Below, piece by piece: positions 24,201 to 32,656 of a stretch of DNA of 64,000 nucleotides. Location: NCBI GenBank assembly GCA_024703915.1, contig CP087969.1, forward strand, positions 372,001 to 436,000, read 5' to 3'. The stretch is from Massilia sp. H-1. Its GTDB lineage: Bacteria > Pseudomonadota > Gammaproteobacteria > Burkholderiales > Burkholderiaceae_D. Position 1 is the first letter of the stretch; each line of letters begins with the position of its first letter. The notes under the pieces are model-generated. The model saw only the letters and a list, made by a program, of their open reading frames with translations. It searched no databases and was not told where the DNA came from. The position numbers were made by a program, and so were the translations under genes.

Positions 24201-24802
24201 ATGCAAGAATCGCTGATGTTCCGTATCCCCCTGCTGGCCCGCTTCCTCACCGTTTTCTGTGGTCTCACACTCAGCCACGCCGTCATGGCTAAATGACGCG
24301 CCGCAAGTCACCCTCAAGACCAGCATGGGCGAAATCGTGCTCGAACTGGACCAGGAAGCCGCCCCCAAAACCGTGGCCAACTTCCTCACCTACGTCAAGA
24401 ACGGCCACTATAAAGGCACCGTGTTCCACCGCGTGATCGACGGCTTCATGATCCAGGGCGGCGGTCTCGATGAAAAGCTCAATACCAAGCCGACCGGCAA
24501 ACCCGTCAAGAACGAGGCCAAGAATGGCCTCAAGAACGTGCCGTATTCGGTCGCCATGGCGCGCACCGCCAATCCCGATTCGGCCACCTCGCAGTTTTTC
24601 ATCAACGTCGCCAACAATGAAGGCCTCGATTATCCGGGCCAGGATGGCTACGGCTATACCGTGTTCAGGCAAGGTCGTCGCTTACCAGGAAGTGGTCGAC
24701 AAAATCAAGGCCGTGGTGGTCGACGACATGAAGGGCCAGCAAAATGTGCCGGTCGTGCCGATCTTTATTAAGAACGCGAGTATCGTCAAGCCTGTAAAAT
24801 AA
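24201..24802 (+). CDS. ppiA: Periplasmic peptidyl-prolyl cis-trans isomerase (cyclophilin)
   Basis: Catalyses proline isomerisation in proteins folding in the periplasm. The N-terminus MQESLMFRIPLLARFLTVFC and LTLSHAVMAN form a signal peptide. The cyclophilin core follows: VTLKTSMGEIVLELDQE, VFHRVIDGFMIQGGG with the catalytic Arg, VAMARTANPDSATSQFFINV and GYTVFGKVV. About 199 residues. A base is altered at 24293 (GCTAAATGAC for GCCAATGAC), and a base pair change near 24668 shifts the frame. It is followed by a second, cytoplasmic cyclophilin gene after 61 bp, a common arrangement in this group. Confidence 0.92.
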
Positions 24803-24863
24803 CGGGGCTTGCCTCATCGCTGCACCGGCATCGCCAAACAATAACTCTCACAGGACCACCATC

Positions 24864-25355
24864 ATGACCGTACTGATCACCACCAACATGGGCACCATGA
24901 CCGTCGAACTGGATGCTGAAAAGCGCCGAAGACCGTTGCCAACTTCCTCGACTATGTCGCCAAGGGCCACTACACCAACACCATCTTCCACCGCGTGATC
25001 GCCGATTTCATGATCCAGGGCGGCGGTTTCCGGAGCCAGGCATGAAGCAAAAGCCTAGCCGACCAGACCGTGGAAAACGAAGGCAAGAACGGCCTCAAGA
25101 ACGACACCTACACCCTGGCCATGGCCCGTACCTCGGACCCGCACTCGGCATCGGCCCAGTTCTTCATCAACGTCAAGAACAACAGCTTCCTCGACTACCC
25201 GGGCCAGGATGGCTATGGCTACGCCGTGTTCAGGCAAAGTCGTTGACGGCACCGATACCGTCGACAAGATCCGCAAGGTCAAGACCGGCCGCAGCGGCAT
25301 GTTCGCGGACGTGCCTGCAGAACCAGTCATCATCGAAAAGATCGAAGTACTGTAA
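24864..25355 (+). CDS. ppiB: Cytoplasmic peptidyl-prolyl cis-trans isomerase (cyclophilin)
   Basis: Starts [20 protein letters not shown] without a signal peptide, so it should act in the cytoplasm. Conserved parts are [36 protein letters not shown] and GYAVFGKVVDG; it ends [10 protein letters not shown]. About 163 residues, normal for PpiB. Breaks lie near 24920, 25035-25055 (GCCTAGC for GCCAGC) and 25232. It is a close paralogue of the upstream gene. lpxH begins 35 bp downstream, an order (ppiA-ppiB-lpxH) familiar in betaproteobacteria. Confidence 0.92.
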
Positions 25356-25389
25356 TGCACCTCGGGCATCCGACCTCGGCCACACTGCC

Positions 25390-26155
25390 ATGACGATGCC
25401 CGCGCGCACGCTTGCGCTGTTCATTTCTGATCTGCACCTGCAGCCTTCGCAGCCGCACACGGCGGCCGCGTTCTTCGCCTTTCTCGAAGAACGCGCGATG
25501 GCTGCGCAGTCGCTCTACCTGCTCGGCGACATCTTCGAGTACTGGGCCGGCGACGACGACCTTCCCGATTCCTTCCATCAGCACATCGCCCGCGCACTGC
25601 GCCAGGTCAGCGATGCTGGTGTCGCGCTGTACTGGATCGTTTAAGAACCACGACTTCCTGGTCGGCCAGGCCTTCGCCGATGCGGCTTAGCCTGACCCTG
25701 CTGGCCGAACCCCATGTGCTGGAGATGGCTTAGGCCAGCGCGTGACGCTGGTGCACGGCGACGCCGAATGCACCCACGACCACAACTACATGGCCTTCCG
25801 CGCCCAGGTGCGCGATCCGGCCTGGCAGGCGCAATTCCTGGCCCTGCCGCTGGCTCAGCGCAAGGGCATCATTGCTTTAGCATGCGCGAAGGCAGCCGCC
25901 AGGCCCACACGACCAAGTCGTACGAGCTCATGGACGTGGCGCCCGAAGCGGTCGAAGCCTTGTTCGAACGCACAGCCAGCGCCACCATCATCCACGGTCA
26001 TACCCACCGCCCCGCCCTGCACGCGCATGACGGCAAGCGCCGCTTCGTCCTGCCCGACTGGGAACCGGACGCCGCACCGCCGCGGCGGCTGGATCGCGAT
26101 CACCAGCGATGGCGCCATCACCCGCCACGATCTGGACGGCAAGCCGCTCGGCTAA
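25390..26155 (+). CDS. lpxH: UDP-2,3-diacylglucosamine diphosphatase
   Basis: Cleaves UDP-2,3-diacylglucosamine to lipid X in lipid A synthesis at the inner face of the membrane. It is a metallophosphoesterase with FISDLHLQPS, YLLGDIFEYWAGDDD, the GNHDFLVG motif (reconstructed near 25645), VHGDAECTHDHNYMAFR and IIHGHTHRPALH. About 250 residues. Breaks were seen near 25645, 25688, 25730 and 25878, and near 26085. Several are GCCAGC-type changes. The gene is single-copy and essential, so loss is unlikely. Confidence 0.93.
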
Positions 26156-26191
26156 TCCCCCCTCTCCTGCGACATGCATATCCGAAACCTG

Positions 26192-26224
26192 TTGACTTCG
26201 CATTTTCTAGTGTTATAGTTCACT
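26192..26224 (+). promoter_or_regulatory. Promoter and overlapping operator for the GntR-ABC operon
   Basis: TTGACT (26192-26197) and TATAGT (26214-26219) are separated by 16 bp. A palindrome AGTG-TTATAGTT-CACT (26209-26224) overlaps the -10 element, where a repressor would block polymerase. YtrA-type GntR proteins usually repress their own operon in this way, so the adjacent regulator is the likely ligand. Confidence 0.7.
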
Positions 26225-26300
26225 ACAACACCACTTCGATACCTCACCAACAGGGAGGCTGTATGTTTCAAACAGTACTGACGGACCGGGAGAGCAAGAC

Positions 26301-26670
26301 ATGACTTCCGGCTGGAACGACAACGCACCAATCTACCGCCAGCTCAAGGACCGGGTCATCGGCATGATGCTCGACGGCGCGCTCAAGGCCGATGATGCCC
26401 TGCCCTCCGTGCGCCAGATCGCGGCGGAATATCAACTCAATCCGATCACCGTCTCGCGCGCTTACCAGGAACTGGTCGACGAGAACCTCGTGGAAAAAGA
26501 AGGGGAATAGGCATGTATGTGACCGAAGGCGCGAGCGAAAAACTGCTCGCCAGCGAACGCGAGCGCTTTGTGCGCGAAGAATGGCTTAGCCATGATGGAA
26601 CGTATTCGCCGCCTCGGCCTCGACCTCGAACAACTGCTGCGCGCCGCCCCGCCGGGGAGCGCCAGCATGA
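26301..26670 (+). CDS. GntR-family transcriptional regulator, YtrA subfamily
   Basis: Starts MTSGWNDNAPIYRQLKDRVI, then a winged helix-turn-helix with LPSVRQIAAEYQLNPITVSR and AYQELVDENLVEKRRGIGMY. The short C-terminal part (ERFVREEWLAMMERIRRLGL) has only about 45 residues, which defines the YtrA subfamily that controls adjacent ABC transporters. About 122 residues. One A is missing from the run near 26500, and GCTTAGC replaces GCTGGC at 26585. The exact end is uncertain but overlaps or touches the ABC gene start. It is first in a four-gene operon and probably a repressor. Confidence 0.87.
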
Positions 26671-27529
26671 GCGCCGTCATTTCCAAGGAAGAACTTGAGC
26701 AAACGTTATGGCAAGCACCTCGCGCTCGACCATATCAGCTTCGACATCCCGGCTAAAGCAAGATCGTCGGCCTGATCGGCCCCAACGGGTCAGGCAAGAC
26801 CACCACGCTCAAGGCGGCCCTGGGCCTGATCCCCTTCGAAGGCCAGCTGACGGTGCTGGGCATGGATCCGCGCACCGAGCGCGACGAACTGATGCAGAAT
26901 GTGTGCTTCATCGCCGACGTGGCGATTCTGCCGCGCTGGCTGCGCGTGGGCGACGCCATCGATTTCGTGGTAGAAGCGTCCACCCGCGCTTCAATCGCGA
27001 GAAGGCCGAGCGCTATCTGGCCAACACCAAGCTCAAGCCTTCCATGAAGGTCAAGGAAATGTCCAAGGGCATGGTGGTGCAGCTGCACCTGGCGCTGGTC
27101 ATGGCGATCGACGCCAAGTTGCTGGTGCTCGACGAGCCCACCCTCGGCCTCGACATCATGTACCGCAAGCAGTTCTATCAGAACTTGCTGGAAGACTATT
27201 TTGACGAGAACAAGACGATCGTCATTACCACCCACCAGGTCGAAGAAATCGAACACATCCTCACCGATCTGATGTTCATCCGCGAAGGCAAGATCGTGCT
27301 GTCGGCCAGCATGGACGAACTGGGCGAACGCTATACCGAGGTCATGGTCTCGGGCGACAAGGTCAACGCCGCCAATGCATTGCAGCCGATCGACCAGCGC
27401 ACGGTGTTCGGCAAGTCGGTGATGCTGTTTGACGGCGTCGCGCGCTCCCAGCTGTCCGCGCTCGGTGAAACCCGCAACCCCAGCGTCGCCGATCTGTTCG
27501 TCGCGACCATGAAAGGAACGTACGCATGA
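26667..27529 (+). CDS. ABC transporter ATP-binding protein
   Basis: About 287 residues. The Walker A motif is GLIGPNGSGKTTTLKAALGL. The signature is replaced by VKEMSKGMVVQLHLALVMAI, the degenerate C-loop typical of YtrB-like exporters. Walker B is LLVLDEPTLGLD, and the H-loop IVITTHQVEEIEHI follows. The start MSAVIS at 26667 precedes frame breaks near 26690, 26757 (GCTAAAGC type) and 26985. The stop overlaps the permease start by 4 bases (ATGA). With the permease it should form an exporter of drugs, peptides or lipids; the substrate is not predictable. Confidence 0.9.
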
Positions 27530-28511
27530 AAACAATGAAATGGCTGCTCCGGCGCGAGTTCTGGGAGCACAAGGGCGCACTGGCGTGGGCACCGCTGATC
27601 GTCAGCGCGCTCATGACCGTGCTGGTGGGAACCATGGCTGCCTACGGCGGAAGCCAGGGCAAGCTCACCAACAACATCACGATCATCAAGCAAGACGGTG
27701 TGGTCACCAAGACGATCTTCCACGCCATCCCGGCGGAACAGCAGCAAATGATGGCCAATACCGTGGCCGACATGTATCTTGCCGCGGCGTTCCCGCTGAT
27801 GCTGATGATGGCCGTGATCGCCTTCTTCTACTGCCTGTCTGCCATGCATGACGAGCGCCGCGACCGCAGCATCCTGTTCTGGAAGTCGCTGCCGGTATCG
27901 GATGCGCAAACGGTACTCTCGAAAGTGCTCACCGCGGCGGTCGTGATTCCCGGCATTGCCGTTGGCGCTTAAGCATCGCGCTCTCGCTGGTGCTGCTGCT
28001 GATCGTCGGTATCGTGTTCGCCGTCACCGGCGCGAACCTGTTCGGCCTGATCCTGTCCAATGCCAACTTCTACCTGGCACCGCTGCGCCTGATCGGCCTG
28101 CTCCCGGTCTACCTGGTATGGGCACTGCCCACCATCGGCTGGCTGATGATGGTATCGGCCTGGGCCCGCTCCAAGGTATTCCTGTGGGCCGTCGGCACGC
28201 TTCTAACCATCTTTGTCCTGATCGTCAAATGGGCCGACTTCCTGCTCCATACCGGCATCGACGTCGACTGGCTGTTCGAGAACGTGATTGCGCGCGGTCT
28301 GATGGGTCTGTTCCCCGGCAGCTGGTTCTCGTTCACCCACGCCACCCCCGCCAGCCTCGCCTAAGCAACAACAACGTGGTCGCGATGGGCAATGTGTTCA
28401 GCGAGTCGTGGATGACGCTCGCCACGCCGCACGCGCTGATTGGCGCCGTTGCTTAAGCGGGCCATGATCTTCGCCGCGATCCGCCTGCGCCGCTGGAAAG
28501 ACGAGGGATGA
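27526..28511 (+). CDS. ABC transporter permease (ABC-2 type)
   Basis: About 327 residues with six predicted helices. It starts MKTMKWLLRREFWEHKGALA and includes FPLMLMMAVIAFFYCLSAMH, DRSILFWKSLPVSDAQTVLS and PTIGWLMMVSAWARSKVFLW, as in the YtrC/YtrD-like family. Three breaks at 27967, 28371 and 28452 read GCTTAAGC, GCCTAAGC and GCTTAAGC where Ala-Ser or Ala-Gly codons are expected. The last is combined with a lost G. Its stop overlaps the next start by ATGA, so all four genes of this operon are coupled. Confidence 0.88.
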
Positions 28512-29248
28512 GGGGCACGCGCCCCAGGATGGTTGCCATGGCCTTGTGCGCTCTGCTGAGCGCACAGGCCCTGGCCCAGGAAGCACCGCCCAAGGAAATC
28601 GTGGTCAAGGGATTGAAAGATCCCGAGCTGCGCGCCTTCCGCAGCGTAACGGTGGGACTCGACACCTTCGACGAGTTCCACAAGATGGCGCCCGCGGTCG
28701 GGGCGCTGCGCTTCCGGCTTCAGCCGCGCGCATCGACACTGGACAAGTCCTTCGACACCATCACGCTCAAGATCGTCGGCGACAGCGATCCGATTCCGGT
28801 CGCGATCGAGGCCGACGGGGGTTTCACGATCGCGCGCAACCAGCAGGCGTACGACGAGAAAGCGGAACTGGTGTTCAACCGCAAGCGCTTAAGCAGTTCA
28901 GCGCGATTGCCGACATCCGCACGCCCGGGGTTGCGCCCAATGCGCGCTTGCGCTGGGCGACTTGCGGCTCGAGTGCAAGGTGAACATCGCGATCATCAAG
29001 ACCGAAATCCCGTTCTGGGTGCGCGCCACGATCAACACCTTCCTCGTCACCACAGACTGGTGCAACAAGATCCCGATCTACCTCTCGGTGACGCCGGAAA
29101 TGGAAGCGGGCAAAGCGACCCTGGTCCATGGCGAACGCAGGCGCGAACTGGGGAAGGGGAGTGGCACAACGGCTTCGAGTCGCCGCTGGTCGATCCGGCG
29201 TGGCCCGATGACGCTCTGGTCGAGTTCGAACCCGTCAAGGAGGAATAG
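28508..29248 (+). CDS. Predicted periplasmic protein of unknown function in the ABC operon
   Basis: About 247 residues. The signal peptide (MVAMALCALLSAQALAQ) is followed by APPKEIVVKGLKDPELRAFR. The mature part is beta-rich with LRFRLQPRASTLDKSFDTI and ALVFNRKR-like strands; it ends VDPAWPDDALVEFEPVKEE. I do not recognise the family. Because it overlaps the permease stop by 4 bases, it is probably made with the transporter and acts in the periplasm, for example as a substrate or partner protein. Breaks near 28890 (GCTTAAGC), 28950 and 29150. Confidence 0.75.
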   Translation: MRGTRPRMVAMALCALLSAQALAQEAPPKEIVVKGLKDPELRAFRSVTVGLDTFDEFHKMAPAVGALRFRLQPRASTLDKSFDTITLKIVGDSDPIPVAIEADGGFTIARNQQAYDEKAELVFNRKRLSSSARLPTSARPGLRPMRACAGRLAARVQGEHRDHQDRNPVLGARHDQHLPRHHRLVQQDPDLPLGDAGNGSGQSDPGPWRTQARTGEGEWHNGFESPLVDPAWPDDALVEFEPVKEE

Positions 29249-29391
29249 CGCTGAGACATCGCAAAAGCGGCCGCTCGAGAACTTTTCCTGATGTGGGAAG
29301 ACTAACTTGAAGCGGTCCGAAGCAAACAAGAATCGTAAGGTCGACCTGGATGGTGAGCCTTACGGGCTCGCCTTCCCAATGAAGGATTGCC

Positions 29392-29808
29392 ATGCAATAT
29401 CCAGTTCAGCTTCATCCCGATACGAATGGCACTTTCCTCGTCAGTTTTCCCGATTTTCCGGAGGCAAATGCCGTGGGCGACAACGAGACCGACGCCATGC
29501 GAGAGGCGACGGATGCATTGTTGTCCGCGCTAACCCTCTATTTCGATATTCGTAAGCCAGTGCCCATGCCCTCTGCACGACGGCGCGGTGAGCCTGCAGT
29601 CGTCATCCCGGCACTGGAGAGCGCAAAAATATTGTTGTGGAACGAAATGTTCAAGAAGAAGATTCGCAAAGCAGACTTGGCCCGCATGCTGAACGTCCAA
29701 GCACCTCAAATTGATCGCCTGTTCGATCTACGGCACGCATCCAAAATTGAGTTCGTTGAGATGGCTGCTCAGGCTTTGGGCAAGAAGCTGGTCGTATCGC
29801 TCGTCTGA
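29392..29808 (+). CDS. HicB-family antitoxin with HTH domain, no HicA partner seen
   Basis: 138 residues, uninterrupted. The N-terminal partial RNase H-like fold starts MQYPVQLHPDTNGTFLVSFP and continues DFPEANAVGDNETDAMREAT, as in HicB. The C-terminal part (IRKADLARMLNVQAPQIDRL) is a helix-turn-helix that would bind operator DNA. HicB normally neutralises the small RNase HicA encoded next to it. The 143 bp upstream hold only a short frame starting at 29307 with MKRSEANKNRK, which resembles the first residues of HicA (MKSSEL type) but lacks its dsRBD-like body and HxxH region. It may be a decayed toxin gene or chance. Confidence 0.82.
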   Translation: MQYPVQLHPDTNGTFLVSFPDFPEANAVGDNETDAMREATDALLSALTLYFDIRKPVPMPSARRRGEPAVVIPALESAKILLWNEMFKKKIRKADLARMLNVQAPQIDRLFDLRHASKIEFVEMAAQALGKKLVVSLV

Positions 29809-29843
29809 AATTTGCCAAAACAATCAAATCAAGCAATGAGAGA

Positions 29844-30309
29844 TCAGGTTGGCGCTGGCGACATGGCGCCGCGCCGCTTGCGGTAGCGCCACAGCTGCAG
29901 AAGGCTGACGACCAGAATCACCAGCCAGCACGCGCATGTCAGCAGGCCGCCGAACATGGGGTCGCCTGCGATGAACACCCAGAGCAGCAAGGGATAGTGC
30001 AACAGGCTGGCGCCTACCAGGCAGGCAATCGGTTCCCACGCCCGGCGCAAGGCCAGCGTGGCGAGCGGCAGCGCGAAGACGCCGGTCACCGCCAGCAGGC
30101 CCATGAGCCGCTCGACCAGCCCGCTGTCGGCGCGGCGCGCGAATTCGGCCAACAGTCCAAACCCGTAATAAACGATATCGGCCGAGCGGATCCCGGTGTC
30201 GGGATCGATGCGGCCTTCGCATTTGGACAGGGGCAGCACGAAACACAGCAGCAACAGCAGCGCCGCCGCGCGCTTTGACGAGCGCCAGTTTGCCGCCCGT
30301 GCCGCTCAT
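29844..30309 (-). CDS. Small integral membrane protein of unknown function
   Basis: About 154 residues with four predicted helices, including CFVLPLSKCEGRID, LMGLLAVTGVFALPLATLAL, LHYPLLLWVFIAGDPMFGG and ACWLVILVVSLLQLWRY. It ends in a basic tail RKRRGAMSPAPT. The N-terminus MSGTGGKLALVKARGGAA joins the rest after a frame break near 30255. I do not recognise the family. The ATG at 30309 overlaps the stop of the DUF480 gene by 4 bases, so the two are translated together. Confidence 0.65.
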
Positions 30310-30978
30310 TCGAACTGTTTCCTGAATTCCTCGAACTGGGTCTTGAGCGCCTCGACTTCGCTGCGCAAGGCCGCCACTTCCTGCTCCAGCTGCCCTACCC
30401 GGCTGCCCTGTGCCGACGGCGAGGCGGTGCCGAACGAGGATTCCTGCTGCGCCAGCGCGGCGTCGCCGCCGAGCAGCTGGCCATGTAGCGCGGCTCCTTG
30501 GTGCCGGGCGCGAGCGCCAGACGGGCCACGATAGGCGGATATTTATCGATTAAGAATTGCAGGCAGGCTTCGACGTCGGCCACGGTCTTGAATTCGTGCA
30601 GGCGGCCGCTGCGGGTGCGGATTTCATGCTTACCGTTTGCAGGCCGCGCAGCATCAGGATGGTCAGCACGGCCAGCTTGTCCTGCTCGAGCGACCATTTG
30701 ACGCGCATCCGGTGTTCGTACTTGGTCACGCGCGCCTACCTGGGTGATGCCGTTGACGTACTTGCGCTGCATCAGGCTTTGCAACACTTCCTGCACGGTC
30801 TCGTCCGACAACTGCATGACGGGGTCGCGGCTCGAGAGCTGGTTGCAGCCATTGGTGATGGCGTTGAGCGACATCGGATAGTTATCCGGCGTGAGCGCTT
30901 CTTTTCGGCCAGCACTGCCAGCACGCGGATTTCGAACGGATCCAGCACGGCGGCGCCGTCCTTCGTTTCTTCGGTCAT
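30306..30978 (-). CDS. DUF480 (YceH-family) winged-helix protein
   Basis: Starts MTEETKDGAAVLDPFEIRVL and contains VLAEKEALTPDNYPMSLNAI, TNGCNQLSSRDPVMQLSDET, the YEHRMRV segment and LTILMLRGLQT, all typical of DUF480, which has two winged helices. The C-terminal part has RSGRLHEFKTVADVEACLQF, then a coiled coil QLEQEVAALRSEVEALKTQF. About 223 residues. The family's molecular role is not firmly known. Breaks near 30480, 30630, 30735 and 30897. It is upstream of, and coupled to, a small membrane protein gene. cysE lies 11 bp further upstream on the same strand. Confidence 0.88.
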
Positions 30979-30989
30979 GCGCGGGTTCC

Positions 30990-31730
30990 TTACTCGACGA
31001 GTTTGTTCAGCTCTGCCGAGTTCAATTTATCACATTCGGGCATGCTCGCGCAGGCGATGCCGGACGACCTGATCAGTGCAGTCAGGCGTTCGATCTGCTC
31101 GTCCTGGCGGGCAGCGTGGTTGATCAGGCCGTGCAGCGCCTTCGACAGCGGATCGTCGCCGTTGGGCGTGACGCCGTAGGCCGAAAACAGGTTGGCGCTG
31201 CGCAGAATCGACTTCCTTCTGCACGATGTGGGCCGGGTTGCCCACTGCCGTGGCAGCCACTTAGCACCGGCTTGATGACCACCGCGTTCGAGCCGACCTT
31301 GGCGTACTCGCCCACCGTGAACGAGCCGAGCACCTTGGCGCCGAGCGCCGATGATCACGCCCCGCTCGAGCGTCGGATGGCGCTTGGTGCCGCTGTTGAG
31401 CGAAGTGCCGCCCAGGGTGACGCCCTGATAAATGGTGCAATCGTCGCCCACATTGGCGGTTTCGCCGATCACCACGCCGAAGCCGTGGTCGATGAACACG
31501 CGCCGCCCGATGGTGGCGCCAGGATGGATTTCGATGCCGGTGATGATGCGGGCCAGGTAGGAAATGAAGCGGCCGATCCACTTGAGCTCGGCGCTCCAGC
31601 ACGCGTGCGCCCAGCGGTGCATCATGATCGCCTGAAAACCCGGATAACAAGTGAAGACTTCCCATCCGTTACGGGCCGCAGGGTCGCGTTCAATGATGCT
31701 CTTGATATCTTCGCGCAGGTTGGAGAACAT
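30990..31730 (-). CDS. cysE: Serine O-acetyltransferase
   Basis: Acetylates serine, the first committed step to cysteine. Start 31730 gives [20 protein letters not shown]; an in-frame start further upstream lacks support. The N-terminal helices are followed by a left-handed beta helix: [58 protein letters not shown], and [14 protein letters not shown]. About 247 residues. Breaks near 31215, 31260 (CTAAGT for a CCAG-type site) and 31350. The extended C-terminus ([20 protein letters not shown]) is seen in related betaproteobacterial CysE. Confidence 0.93.
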   Translation of the reverse strand: MFSNLREDIKSIIERDPAARNGWEVFTCYPGFQAIMMHRWAHACWSAELKWIGRFISYLARIITGIEIHPGATIGRRVFIDHGFGVVIGETANVGDDCTIYQGVTLGGTSLNSGTKRHPTLERGVIIGARRQGARLVHGGRVRQGRLERGGHQAGAKWLPRQWATRPTSCRRKSILRSANLFSAYGVTPNGDDPLSKALHGLINHAARQDEQIERLTALIRSSGIACASMPECDKLNSAELNKLVE

Positions 31731-31907
31731 AAGATGGCGGGGTAAAAGCTGTTGCAATACAAACATGGTAGCGCATTCGCACCGGGCTTGCTTATCTGGC
31801 CGCAAACGCCGAGAAGCCAATACGTCGCCCTCGCGCAGGCGGGGTCCAGAGCGCGTTTCCGAATTCGGTGAGGTGCTATGGGTCCCCGCCTTCGCGAGGA
31901 CGATGTA

Positions 31908-32650
31908 TCAGCCTTCTTTGGCCAGACGCTGGCGGCGCGCTTCGTACAGGCAGACGCCCGACGCGACCGACACGTTCAGACTCTCGACCGAGCCGAACAT
32001 CGGAATGCCGACCAAGAGGTCGCAGGTTTCGCGCGTGAGGCGGCGCATGCCCTCGCCTTCCGAGCCCATGACGAGCGCGGTCGGGCCGGTGAAGTCGGCT
32101 TCGTACAGGCCCTTGTCGGCGTCGTCGCTGGTACCGATCAGCCAGATGCCGCGGTCCTTCAGGTCGCGCATGGTGCGCGCCAGATTGGTCACGGTGATGT
32201 AAGGAACGGTCTCGGCGGCGCCGCTGGCCACCTTGGCGGCGGTGGCGTTCAAGCCCACGGCGCGGTCTTTCGGCACGATCACCGCGTGCGCCGACCCCGT
32301 CGGCCACGCGCAGGCAGGCGCCCAGATTGTGCGGGTCGGTGATGCCGTCGAGGATCAGCAGCATCGGCGGACCTTCAATCGCATCGAGCAACTCATCCAG
32401 ATTGCGCGCCAGCGACAGCTGGCTGGCGAAGGCGATCACGCCCTGGTGGCGGCGGGTGCCGACGATCTTGTCCAGACGGGCCGAATCGACCGGCATCACG
32501 CGCACGCTTACCGCCTTGGCGCTAAGCAATCAGATCGGTCATGCGGCGGTCGTTACGGGTCGCATCGACAAAGATCTCTTCCACGGACGCTGCCTCATGA
32601 CGCAAACGCGAGGTCACTGCGTGGAACCCGAAAATCATTTTATTCTTCAT
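31908..32650 (-). CDS. rlmB: 23S rRNA (guanosine(2251)-2'-O)-methyltransferase
   Basis: A SPOUT methyltransferase for G2251 of 23S rRNA. The N-terminal substrate domain starts [20 protein letters not shown]. The catalytic knot has [39 protein letters not shown] and [20 protein letters not shown]. About 247 residues, normal. Breaks near 32290 and at 32524, where GCTTAGC stands for GCTGGC. It is 7 bp downstream of rnr on the same strand, so the pair forms an RNA-processing operon. Confidence 0.94.
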
Positions 32651-32656
32651 TACTTC

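Noticed and set aside
29351..29371. Hairpin GGTGAGCC-TTACG-GGCTCGCC as a terminator
   Set aside because: No T run follows on either strand; it may be a chance dyad or an RNA structure before the HicB gene.
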